DNA of 64,000 nt from the NCBI GenBank assembly GCA_010909165.1, contig MU008162.1, positions 930,001 through 994,000 of the forward strand, given 5' to 3'. How positions within the stretch are numbered: position 1 is the stretch's first letter; every line of letters begins with the position of its first letter. Source of the stretch: Anthoceros angustus (lineage: Eukaryota > Streptophyta > Anthocerotopsida > Anthocerotales > Anthocerotaceae). Under the pieces are notes generated by a model. That model ran no database searches, was not told the DNA's origin, and saw only the letters and a program-made list of their open reading frames with translations. Below are positions 10,380-21,612 of this stretch, piece by piece. The position numbers and the translations under genes were made by a program.

Positions 10380-13142
10380 AGTCTCCGGCGCTCAAGCACC
10401 TTCTTAGATGCCCAAGGTGTTTGTCCCTCCCCATGCACACAAAATCATCCGGGAATATCTCCATGAAGTCCCTCGAAGTCACGGAAGGCGTTGGTCACCA
10501 TACGCATGAGCGACCACAGGCGCTCGGTCATCCCAAAGGCACTTCTCTTGTAGGCAAGCGTACACTCCGTAGTGAAGGTCGTCTTGTCGGTCAAACTCCC
10601 TTAGGTGCAATTGGTTATATCCGGAGTAGCCATCCGAGGAAGGAGTAAGTAGTCGTCCACCACCTTGTCCAAAATGTCGTCTCTGAATGGCATCGGAAGT
10701 GGTCCTTCTCCGTTCGTTGAGCTTCCTCAATCTTGGCATACCGAATTTGTCTGGTTTCTTGGGAACCACCACAATCGGTAGCGACCCACTCATTGTCGAT
10801 GGGGAAAATGATGTCGCCTCCGGTACTTATCAAGGACCTCCTTCACCTTGATCGAATACTTGGGGTTGAGCTTGTATTCGGATTCGGTGGCACGCTCACG
10901 GCTTCAAATCGATCTTATGCTCTCCACTTCTTGAATGCCCTTCATGTCCGTGACCTTGAAGGCGAACACCTCATAAAACTCCCCGGTGCTTTAGTCCTTC
11001 CTTGGTCCAGGCATGCCTTTCTTAAACTTGAGAATTTGCTGGCGGACCTCCACTTCTTCCGTCGTCGGGTTCACCGTCTCCGTTCCGTCTTTGCCTCATG
11101 CGTCCAAACCCCTCGTCCTCCTCTCGGGATCGTCCTCTCGCATCCCCATTCTCAAGAGCTCGTCGGAGGTGAATCGTGTTACTCCTTGATGTCCGCTTTT
11201 CCTTGGTCCGACTCTTGTTGTCTCCCTTGTCTTTGGTCCGACCTCCTCTTCACTTCCTTCCTCCGGCCCGTTGTGGCGTTTACTAAAACAATCAATCACT
11301 TCCGCCAAAGGCATCCGGATGGTCCATCTCCTCCTCGGACCGGCGGATCTTGGCGAAAGTCGCCTCCTCGGAACTATCTTGTTCGTCGATTGGAGTCTCC
11401 GGCGCTCAAGCACCTTCTTAGATGCCCAAGGTGTTTGTCCTGCTCCCCATGCACACAAAATCATCCGGGAATATCTCCATGAAGTCCCTCGAAGTCACGG
11501 AAGGCGTTGGTCACCATACGCATGAGCGACCACAGGCGCTCGGTCATCCCAAAGGCACTTCTCTTGTAGGCAAGCGTACACTCCGTAGTGAAGGTCGTCT
11601 TGTCGGTCACTCCCTTAGGTGCAATTGGTTATATCCGGAGTAGCCATCCGAGGAAGGAGTAAGTAGTCCGTCCACCACCTTGTCCAAAATGTCGTCTCTG
11701 AATGGCATCGGAAGTGGTCCTTCTCGTTCTTGACGTTGAGCTTCCTCAATCTTGGCATACCGAATTTGTCTGGTTGTTTCTTGGGAACCACCACAATCGT
11801 AGCGACCCACTCGGCTGTGATGGGGAAAATGATGTCTGCCTCCGGTACTTATCAAGGACCTCCTTCACCTTGATCGAATACTTGGGGTTGAGCTTGTATT
11901 CGGATTCGGTGGCACGCTCACGGCTTCAAATCGATCTTATGCTCTCCACTTCTTGAATGCCCTTCATGTCCGTGACCTTGAAGGCGAACACCTCATAAAA
12001 CTCCCCGGTGCTTTAGTCCTTCCTTGGTCCAGGCATGCCTTTCTTAAACTTGAGAATTTGCTGGCGGACCTCCACTTCTTCCGTCGTCGGGTTCACCGTC
12101 TCCGTTCCGTCTTTGCCTCATGCGTCCAAACCCCTCGTCCTCCTCTCGGGATCGTCCTCTCGCATCCCCATTCTCGAAGAGCTCGTCGGAGGTGAATCGT
12201 GTTACTCCTTGATGTCCGCTTTTCCTTGGTCCGACTCTTGTTGTCTCCCCTTGTCTTTGGTCACCATGCATGAGCGACACAGGCGCTCGGTCATCCCAAA
12301 GGCACTTCTCTTGTAGGCAAGCGTACACTCCGTAGTGAAGGTCGTCTTGTCGGTCACTCCCTTAGGTGCAATTGGTTATATCCGGAGTAGCCATCCGAGG
12401 AAGGAGTAAGTAGTCCGTCCACCACCTTGTCCAAAATGTCGTCTCTGAATGGCATCGGAAGTGGTCCTTCTCGTTCTTGACGTTGAGCTTCCTCAATCTT
12501 GGCATACATTTGCTTTGTTGGGAACCACCACAATCGTAGCGACCCACTCGGCTGTGATGGGGAAAATGATGTCTGCCTCCGGTACTTATCAAGGACCTCC
12601 TTCACCTTGATCGAATACTTGGGGTTGAGCTTGTATTGTCGGATTGATTGGCACGCTCACGGCTTCGATCTTATGCTCTCCACTTCTTGAATGCCCTTCA
12701 TGTCGTGACCTTGGCGAACACCTCATAAAACTCCCGGGTTGCTTTAGTCCTTCCTTGGTCCGAGGCATGCCTTTCTTAAACTTGAGAATGGCGGACCTCC
12801 ACTTCTTCCACGTCGTCGGGTTCACCGTCTCCGTTCCGTCTTTGCCTCATTGCGTCCAAACCCCTCGTCCTCCTCTCGGGATCGTCCTCTCGCATCCCCA
12901 TTCTCTGAAGAGCTCGTCGGAGGTGAATCGTGTTACTCCTTGATGCTTTTCCTTGGTCCGACTCTTGTTGTCTCCCCTTGTCTTTGGTCCGACCTCCTCT
13001 TCACTTCCTTCCTCCGGCCCGTTGTGGCGTTTACTAAAACAATCAATCACTTCCGCCAAAGGCATCCATGGTCCATCTCCTCCTCGGACCGGCGGATCTT
13101 GGCGAAAGTCGCCTCCTCGGAACTATCTTGTTCGTCGATTGG
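10380..13142 (-). pseudogene. Reverse transcriptase region of the gypsy element, present three times in tandem
   Basis: Three direct copies occur at 10380-11391, 11392-12257 and 12258-13142. Each carries minus-strand RT motifs: VVPKKPDK or its decayed form, PMPFRDDILDKVVD, and DGYSGYNQLHLRE. The catalytic strand reads IFPDDF near 10450 and 11475, in a shifted frame, in place of the usual YxDD. Copy 2 lacks the segment after the TGTCTTTGGTC block, and copy 3 lacks about 115 bp at its start. Copies 2 and 3 therefore join at a shared TCTTTGGTC region. Differences among copies are mostly small indels. None of the copies is translatable as it stands. Confidence 0.85.
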
Positions 13143-13289
13143 AGTCCTCCGAGGTATACCCTTCGGTAGTGCTCACGGTTTCCCACAATAGGTGTCCTTG
13201 CTCCGGTGATAGCAACCCTCCCTTCTCGCACCTTAGGGTCCCGGTCCACCGGCTTGAAGTGAATCTCCTTCCTTCCAAAGTGTAGCTTA

Positions 13290-13640
13290 AGGCCAACCCA
13301 TGGCGACAACACCTCATACCCTAATGGTCCGGCGGTTTGATCACAACAAAATCCGGTTTGTAGGGTGCCGGCTATGGTGGCCAAGACTCGGTTAACTCCC
13401 CGCGGATCTCTTCTTGACATATACGCCATTCTCGAGTCTTCGTTGAGGTTGAAGGATGTGAAGCCCAATTTTTTCGTGGCTTGTGATGAGGTTGACTCGG
13501 ACCCGTGTCCAGCAGTACATCCTTGATGATACATCCAATCTCCACTTGTACCACTGGCCCCAGGTCGTATGGGACACCACCCTCACTTCCACTGTGCTAC
13601 CCTTCACGGCTTTGGTGCTCCATGTGGGTTTCCCTAACGG
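13290..13640 (-). pseudogene. Aspartic protease region of the gypsy element
   Basis: The minus strand reads VQVEIGCIIKDVLLDTG, with the retropepsin D-T-G signature preceded by hydrophobic strands. The frame shifts just after the triad. A second copy of the DTG segment lies near 14640, within the duplicated gag/protease block. Its place between the gag-like and RT regions is as expected for gypsy. Confidence 0.7.
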
Positions 13641-15420
13641 CCCGACGGACCTCTTGCCGGTATTTGGGTTATCCCTCGGTTGTCGAAAGGACACAAGGTC
13701 TTCGATTCATCATCGGTCGCCACATTAAAGGCGAGGCTTCTACCCCAATCGAGGATCCTGCTGCTGCGTCCTCATCCTCTCCCGGTTCACTTGTTACGGT
13801 ATTCTCCGGATGCTTGCGCATTTCCTCCTGCAACATCTCGGTCACCTCCGGACTCGTCCGTGGAAGCTAACGTCGCGGAGGCACCGTTCCCTTCTCCTGT
13901 CACATGTGGGAGAACTTCCTTGGGTAATCCCTCCGGCGGGCCCGTCAGCCCTCCTTCATCGGTCGGATCCTCTGCTGGTATTTGGGTTATCCCTCGGCGG
14001 TGTCGAAAGGACACAAGGTCTTCTGATTCATCATCGGTCCGCCACATTAAAGGCGAGGCTTCTACCCCAATCGAGGATCCTGCTGCTGCGTCCTCATCCT
14101 CTCCCGGTCACTTCGTGTTATTATTCTCCGGATGCTTGCGCATTTCCTCCCAACATCTCGGTCACCTCCGGACTCGTGGAAGCTAACGTCGCCGTCGCGG
14201 AGGCACCGTTCCCTTCTCCACATCTGTCGGAGAACTTCCTTGGGTAATCCCTCCCGTCAGCCCTCCTTCATCGGTCGGATCCTCTGCTGGTATTTCCGTT
14301 TGATTGCCTTCCTCGGCGTCGTGGCGCTTCCTCGATCTTGTTCTTCTTCAATGGCGCCTTTCGTCGCTCCTTCCTTGACTCTGAGTAGACACCTCAAGAT
14401 TTCCTCCCAACTCCCTTCCTTTCGACACCCCACCGTACCTTCTTGTTCTTTCCATCTCGCGTACCTCAGGAATCTCTTCCCTCCGCCCAGAGCATCTTGA
14501 CTTGCCGTGCAGTCACGGTCTTAGGAGGTGGCGTTGGTGGTCGGGGTTCTCCGCTTGGTGTGGCATATCGTACCGTCCTTGAGGTTGAAGGATGTGAAGC
14601 CCCAGTGCCGTGGCTTGATGATGAGGTTGACTCGGACCCGTGTCCAACGGTACATCCTTGATGATACATCCAATCTCCACTTGTACCACTGGCCCCAGGT
14701 CGTATGGGACACCACCCTCACTTCCTTTGCTACCCTTCCTGGCTTTGGTGCTCCGCCGAGGCTGGGTTTCCCTAACGGCCCGACGGACCTCTTGCCGGTA
14801 TTTCGGGTTATCCCTCAGCAGCTGTCGAAAGGACACAAGGTGCTGCTGATTCATCATCAGGTCCGCCACATTAAAGGGGGCAGAGGCTTCTACCCCCAAT
14901 CGAGGATCCTGCTGCTGCGTCCTCATCCTCTCCCCCGGGTCACTTCGTGTTCTGGTATTCTCCGGATGCTTGCGCATTTCCTCCTGCAACATCTCAGTCA
15001 CCTCCGGACTCGTGGAAAGCTAACGTCGCCGTCGCGGAGGCACCGTTCCCTTCTCCACATCTGTCGGAGAACTTCCTTGGGTAATCCCTCCCGTCAGCCC
15101 TCCTTCATCGGTCGGATCCTCTGCTGGTATTTCCGTTTGATTGCCTTCCTCGGCGTCCGTGGCGCTTCCTCCGATCTTGTTCTTCTTCAAGCTGGCGCCT
15201 TTCGTCGCTCCTTCCTTCGCCGACACCTCAAGATTTCCACTCCCGACTCCCTTCCTTTCGACCCCCACCGTACCTTCTTGTTCTTTCCATCTCGCTCACA
15301 GGAATCTCTTCCCACTCCATGAGCATCTTGACTTGCAGTACGGTCTTAGGAGGTGGCGTTGGTGGTCGGGGTTCTCCGCTTGGTGTGGCATATCGTACCG
15401 TCCTTGCGGGGTTGGGACAT
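13444..15420 (-). repeat. Tandemly repeated gag/protease segments
   Basis: Anchor blocks recur. GTCGAAAGGACACAAGG occurs near 13684, 14003 and 14825. GGTTGAAGGATGTGAAGCCC occurs near 13447 and 14583. CCGCTTGGTGTGGCATATCG occurs near 14549 and 15377. At least two overlapping duplications of about 320 bp and 830-1140 bp explain this. Minus-strand fragments include the recurring QQHLVSFRQ and RQEVRRAVRETQ-like pieces, typical of a helical gag C-terminus. Confidence 0.7.
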
Positions 15421-15429
15421 AGCGTCTTG

Positions 15430-16840
15430 CTGTCATATGCCCGGCCTTGCGATCCAGCCGAAGTCCCCATTACCACCTCGTTGAGTGCGGACACGCGTTG
15501 GAGTAATGGCGAGATTCGCGGTTCCAACGGACCACGTCGGAGGATACGAAGGGGCTCCCATGCGGTCTTTGCATCGGTGGGGCCCGTTGTATTGACGGAC
15601 CTCCGGTTGGCGGATACATGGTTTTGGGATATCGCGGCCCGGAGGGGCTTCACATGCACGATAGGCCTCTTCCCATTGCTCCTCGGCCTCCTCCTCGTAT
15701 TCGTAGTCCACTTGATGCCGGCCTTGAGGCGGTTGGACTTCGAATGTGTTCTTGGCACACGGCACACGAGATGCGTTCGCCGTGGTCGGTGTTTTCCGCG
15801 CTCGGTCCTTAACACAGTTTATCGCGGTCCTCTACTCTCTTTATCACTTTTCCGGTCCTCCGGACTGCTACCTCCTTTGAGGAGTCGGGTCGGTGGAGCT
15901 TCTCGGACGGTCTTGGTGTCACCACCTCCTTCTTACCACCTTCTTTTTAGCGGGCCTTCTTGCTCTTCTTCTTGCGGGATACTCTTCCTCGCTAGAGACC
16001 TCCGTCTCTTCTTGGACGTTGCTCCTCCTCGAAGACACCTCATTGGTCTTCCTCCTCCTCGAAGACTCTTCCTCCTCAGTCCGAACCCCGTTTCTTCTTC
16101 TTCTTCTTGCCTCCTTGGCGGTTCTTTATCCTCGATGTAGCGATTCCTCGTAGTTTTCGGCCGCTCGACCGCCTTGCCCACGTCCTTCTCGGCGGCGGGG
16201 CGTGCACAGCCATGGGTTTGGCTAGACCGGCGCGAACCACCGTCGCTTGCATCGTGGTATGGGTTGGATGCCGATCCTCGGGCATAGAACCGCTCGATGT
16301 CTGAGCCCGGCTTCTCCTTCTTCCTCGCCATTTTCCAACTTTGATAATACATACCCCTCACGGTGATCCTCGAAACCGTTCTAAGAAGGCATTTTCAAAG
16401 CTTCAAGCGAGGCGGGTGGGGCATTCTCCGGTGGTCGGTACTTTCTCCGATACCATTGGTGTCCTCGGAGAACCCCTTGGAAAATTTGGATGAGGTGCGT
16501 CGACTCCCTCTCCGTTGAAGTTGGCTTTGGACACGAAGTCCTCCACAAAGGTCTCGCATCCGCTCCTTCTTCCCTCCGAATATGGAGTCGCTTGTTTGGT
16601 CGGTAGGGGCCATGGCTGCGCCATCGATGGGTTAGGCGTGGGTGTCCTACCTTCTTCCGTTGGCGTCCCTGTACCCGTACTCGTCTTGGTCCGACAATTC
16701 GACCACGTTCTCCTCCTCGATCGGCGGTGCTCTCGTTGGGTTTGGCGTCTCTCTCTCCACGGCTCGGAGAGCAGCGAGTGACCACGTCCGATCCTCTGAC
16801 GGTTCACTCTTGGCCGTCGCTCGACCGCCACGCATTCACT
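15430..16840 (-). pseudogene. gag-like region of the gypsy element
   Basis: Just inside the PBS, minus-strand frames start with MAQPWPLPTKQATPYS and CETFVEDFVSKANFNGEGVD. They continue through very basic and acidic stretches (for example around 16360-15930) down to VDYEYEEEAEEQWEEAYRA. Position and charge pattern fit a gag polyprotein. No clear CCHC knuckle survives. Frames change repeatedly, so it is a relic. Confidence 0.55.
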
Positions 16841-16885
16841 TACCTTCTCTTCCTAAGGGCGCGCTGCGGCACCAGACCGATTTCA

Positions 16886-16903
16886 TTCCCGGCAGCGGCG
16901 CCA
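16886..16903 (-). other. Primer-binding site, tRNA-Asp type
   Basis: The minus strand reads TGGCGCCGCTGCCGGGAA, five bases inside the 5' LTR end. Plant gypsy elements commonly use TGGCGCCGTTGCCGGGGA, complementary to the 3' end of tRNA-Asp. This copy differs at two positions. Confidence 0.85.
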
Positions 16904-16908
16904 AAATG

Positions 16909-19900
16909 TGGCGGACTTTGCGATGGCCGCGGTATCCGCGTGTCGTTGTAGGAAGAAGTCCGTTCCCAAGGGAATGATAGGCCCGTTCTGCGTTTGGTGA
17001 TTCTTACCGTCCTTAGCGCTCGTTCGGTCTCGGCACACACACATACTCTAACTACTCTGGCGTTCACCGTCTGGGCCGGTATGGCCAAGCGTTTAGGACC
17101 CGTTCGCGTCCGTATCGTTCACATACATCCTCACGCATCGGTCCTTTCCTCTCTCCTCTCACGCTACACTCTTGATCTTAGAAAAGGCGCGGTTCTGTGA
17201 TCCGGACCTCCTCCGTCGTTCGCGGGCCTCTCGTCCGGGCTCTACACCCTCCGGAGTTCCTCCGGCTCCACGTTCAGTCCGTTCGGTGTCGGACGCGGCT
17301 CGGACGAGCACGGATCACGGTCACCCTTCCACACACACCACAGCGCGTTAAGTCCGTCACGGGACCTTGATCAATCTCCCGGGCGTCGTGCACCTTTCGG
17401 TGACTCGGGACTCACGTTAGCAAGAAGACTCACAAAGGTGCAGCGGCATCAACACCAAGAAAGATGCTTTACTAGGCGGCCTCGGCCCTCTTATCTGCGC
17501 CCAAGGTGGCGTCTTTATTACACCCCTATTACGGTGATAGCCAGCTCGGTATACCCTAATCGGCCGCCTACCACCTATCCCCCTATCTCCTTCGGGGGAA
17601 GGTCACAGGCCCGCCTCGGAATGGGTGGTCAATCCCCGTCACAGCGGTTGTGGTGCACCCAATCGGATGATCCGTGAGGCGGGCCCTCCTCTCCCGGAAT
17701 CACAGCCGGGTTGGGCTCTGGCGGTCGACAGCCGCCGTTACCACGGCGTCATCCTCCACAGCCTCCACAGGTCCTTGGCCGGTGGGGCCACCTCTCGGCT
17801 CCCCTAAGCGTAAGTCGAAGGGGCTCCTCCTTCTTGCCCTTGACCCGGTCCTCGAGGTCTGTCTCGACTCACGAACTTGAGTCGGACTTGAGTCGGACTC
17901 ACGCCCACCCGGTTTCCTCCCTCACGGACTCCTCAGTCCGGACCTCGGTTATTCAGGTCCGGACTTGGTCGGACTTGAGGTCCGGACTTGTCCGGCCTCC
18001 CTCCGGGTCCGGACAAAGTCCGGACTCACGCCCACCGGGTTTCCTCCCTCACGGGACTCCTCAGTGGCTCTCCCTCAGTCCTCAGCTGTTCCCGATCGCC
18101 CGGTGACTCCGTTGGCCCCTCCTTCCATGGTGAGGTCGGGGTGCTTACCTCGATCGCATCCGCGCTCCTCGTTCGCTCCTCGGTTGCTCCTCTCCGCTCC
18201 GTCATCTCAAGCAGGGGCCACTAGGGTCCCTGTCTTTGTCCCGTGGCCTTCATCTCCTTGAGCCTTCCGGTCCGTCCCGTGCGGTGAGTCGAGGCTTCTC
18301 GCCGGGGCTCGGTGGTAATAGGCAAAGTCGATCGACTTGTTGGTGCCTCTTCCACGTGTGCGGGCACCGATACTCCCTCGCCATAAGTGTTAGGGATGGG
18401 CGTCTTTGCCGGCTTGTTGGGCCACCTCTCCTGCCCGGTTGTGGTGGCAGGGGCGTATCACGAGGCTACAAGGCGGCCTCGGTCACCTCCTGCGGCATTT
18501 GTTGCTCACTGCTCGCTCCGGCTCCGTCGTTTCCATTGACTTACCGCCATAGCGCGGCGTTCCCGCCTTTCTCGGTGGACGGCGGCTTCTTTTACGCTTC
18601 CGGTGCTCGCGCTCCGTTCATTACGGCCTTTAGCTCTCCGGCTCCTCTCCAGTGATCGGATACCTCCGTCCTCGGACTTCCTCCGGCTCATACATGGCAC
18701 AGCAGCGTCCAACTCCTTGGATAGTCGCGATTTTCCTCCGTCTTGAGACGGAGCACTCTTTCGTGCTCGAGTCGTGGATTCTCTCGTTGAGAATCACTGC
18801 TGCTCAAGCGCATCTTGGGTTGTAGCTCCAGTGTGTCCTTCTTGTCCTCCATCTGCTGCCTCCTTCTACCTCCTGTGTACTCGGAGATCTCTATCTCCCG
18901 TGCGGCCCTTGCCACTCCATAGCCTTTGTCGGCCTTGAGTTAGCCTCGGTACTGCTTGTCTCTCCCCGGTTCCGATCACGTCTGTAGTGATCCGGTCGCT
19001 CTTGCCGACTTGAGCTCCTTCGCCGCCTTTACAGGCCTCGCCCATTGGCTTGCTCTGGGCCGCCTCCGGGTCCGAGCTCTCTGCTTGTGCCGGGCCTCTT
19101 ATCTCTGCGCTTCCCTCTTCGCTGCAAGGTCCTCCGCCCGCGCTTGGCCTCCCAGGCTTGCTTTGTCGCCGGTGAAGAACCTTGATCTGTGAGCCCGGGC
19201 CTCGCGCTCCGCCGGCGTTTCCCTTCCTCGATCGGCGAGGGACTCCGCCTTTCCTTTGCCCTCGGCCGCCTTCACTTGCTCTTGGGTTCCACCATCCTCC
19301 TCGGGTGGCCTCCACTTCAGGTCTTCTCTGTACCACGAGACCCCAAAGCATTCCGTCCATGGCGGTGGCAGGACTTCGCCGTGTTTCTTCCACGGCCACA
19401 GTGAGGCCCCCACAAAGTCCGTAGTGGGGCCGGCATTTCTCGATCCGCCAAGGACCTCCATACCGATCGATGTCGGGGTGGGTTCTCGGACCTAATCGGG
19501 ACCCTCGGGTCACAGTGGTGGTCGAGTCTCACCCTCTTGGCCCTCTTGGCCTCTAACTCCTTTGTGCCCTCTTTCTCCAGGCTCGGAGGAGGTGAGGGGT
19601 CGGGAGCAAGCTCTTTTGCCCCTTCACAGCCGGGGGCAGGGGCCGGCTCGAGGTGGGGCTGCGCGGTGACCTCCTGCTCCTTGGGCCACGTCCCTTTACG
19701 CCCTCCTTACGCCTCTTGACCTCTTGCCACTCCGTGGGCGGGGTAAGTCGGTGGGTTCTCGGACCTAATCGGGACCCTCGGGTCACAGTGGTGGTCCGAG
19801 TCTCACCCTCTTGGCCCTCTTGGCCTCTAACTCCTTTGTGCCCTCTTTCTCCAGGCTCGGAGGAGGTGAGGGGTCGGGAGCAAGCTCTTTTGCCCCTTCA

Positions 19901-21608
19901 CAGCCGGGGGCAGGGGCCGGCTCGAGGTGGGGCTGCCCGGTGACCTCCAGCTCCTTGGGCCACGTCCCTTCGCCTCCTTACGCCTCTTGACCTCTTGCCA
20001 CTCAGGTGGGCGGGGTAAGTCCGGCACCTTAGGTCTTTGCGTTGGTAAGCGGCACCGTCTTCCGCCTCTTGGCTCCGTTGAGTTCGTCGGGGCTCGGCGG
20101 TGTCGTGGTTGTTATTGGCTTGTTGCATCGGTCGGGCCATAGCGCCCTCGGCATCGGCTCCCTCTGTCTGCTCGGAGGGCACCAAAAGGAGGAAGGGAAT
20201 CGCCTCCCAAACTTCCACAGGTGGTGAGGGGTTCGCTCAGACGTATGGAGTCAGGAATCCTCGATCGTCCTCCTCCGAGTCCTTGGTCTTGAAGGGCGAC
20301 CCCCACCTCAGGCGCCCTTGCACGCTCTGCCAGCGGGGCCTCCGGCCCCGGGCGCCGCTCAAGCTCTCCCTCCTTGAGGGCTCGAAATGTCCCCATACAT
20401 GAATCGGTATGGGGTCGATCGATAAGCGAGGCTTCTCGCTCCTTAGCTTCGTGCCTCTGGAACAGGCGAAGATAATCCTTCCCAGTCGCTCTCTTCCCAT
20501 TGGGCGCATGCGAGAATACCAGCAGGTTATCACCAAGGTGATCCACCTTGGTGGCGAGTTCAATGGACAATGATCCGGGCTACCGCCCCTTTCATCCGGG
20601 ATCGGATATCAACCATCCGTTGGTTGTCGCTGCGTTCGAGCCTCGCCGCCGCGTGGGCCCTATCTTCCCCGCCTTAAGGGCTCGGCACCACGCCCCTTCT
20701 TCCTCCTTGGGCGGTTGTAGGCCATCCTCGGGACCTCAAGGTCCATCGCCTCGAGTCCTCCGGAGGTTCTTGGATCGGACCTCCTTGTTGATCGCCGCCA
20801 TCTTCGGGCAAACTCCGGACTAGAGTAGCGTTGTCAAAGGTCCAGACCATTTGGAACACGTCCGGATGCCACTCTGCACCAATTCCTGCTTCCTCCGGCC
20901 GGGGCCCGAAGTCCGGATAGCGCGGGTCACAATGTTGCGCTCCACGGTCCATGGCTCCCAGACTTCCGTCGGCTTTTGGGTGCCATTGCTTTCTCCTCTT
21001 ATTCTTTGTATGCTGGCGAGTCGGCACGATGTTCCTCCCGCGCGTTCGTTGCTCCAACCTTGAGTGCGCCACGCTCTAAGGGCGCCCAAAAGCGGCGGAT
21101 TGCGGGCGCAAGGGCGAGGATTATGGGCTGCGGTCCTCCCCTTGGCGCTTGTGGAAATGCTTCTGGGCGGAAGGCGCCTCTTCGTTGTCAGCGCGAGTGC
21201 ATGGCTTACTCGACCCTACGCTTACTGCGGCCTTGGCGCGCGCGCGGGCGTGAATACTGCCTGCGGCCTGCAGCAAGGTTCAGTCTGGCCTCTGCATGCC
21301 CGACCTCCACTCGGGGCCGTCCACGTGGCGCCGCCTCGTCATCCTCACGCCTCGCTCCCGGTTACTTTCACTGGCGTACTTATCCTATTTTGACAGGTGG
21401 GTTCGGACTTATCCGTTACTCGGCGTAGTCCGGAGCTTGCCATAGTGGTGCGGGGTCCGTTGTTCACTCCAGTCGGAGTATACTCGAGCCTCGTCCGGAG
21501 CGCTACCCCAATTTATTCCTCCTTTTCCGCCTTATTTATCCTTTAATCCTAAAAAAAAACAGAAACCCTACTTATTTCCTAACTCCCCAGGGAAGTGCAT
21601 AGCCCACA
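16909..21608 (-). repeat. 5' LTR of the gypsy element (4,700 bp)
   Basis: It is a direct repeat of 2713-8419 with a single copy of the block that is duplicated there. The two LTRs differ mostly by insertions or deletions of 1-6 bases in GC-rich motifs, with comparatively few substitutions. Minus-strand stretches such as PRLEHERVLRLKTEENR near 18760 look like coiled-coil coding sequence inside the LTR. No promoter can be assigned with confidence; an AT-rich GGATAAATAAGG lies near 21535 on the minus strand. Confidence 0.9.
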
Positions 21609-21612
21609 CTCG

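Larger units (their letters stand above)
2713..21608 (-). mobile_element. Ty3/gypsy LTR retrotransposon, 18.9 kb, minus orientation, non-autonomous by decay
   Basis: The element is bounded by two long direct repeats (2713-8419 and 16909-21608) that begin TGG and end CCCACA on the plus strand. Inside, minus-strand reading order from high to low coordinates is PBS, gag-like region, aspartic protease, reverse transcriptase, RNase H, integrase and PPT. Protease-RT-RNaseH-integrase is the gypsy order. Every domain is recognisable only in pieces, because the frame shifts every few hundred bases. The internal region (8420-16908) has been enlarged by tandem duplication of the RT and gag/protease segments. 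No intact pol can be read. It inserted into an older non-LTR retroelement with a CTCG target duplication. Confidence 0.9.
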
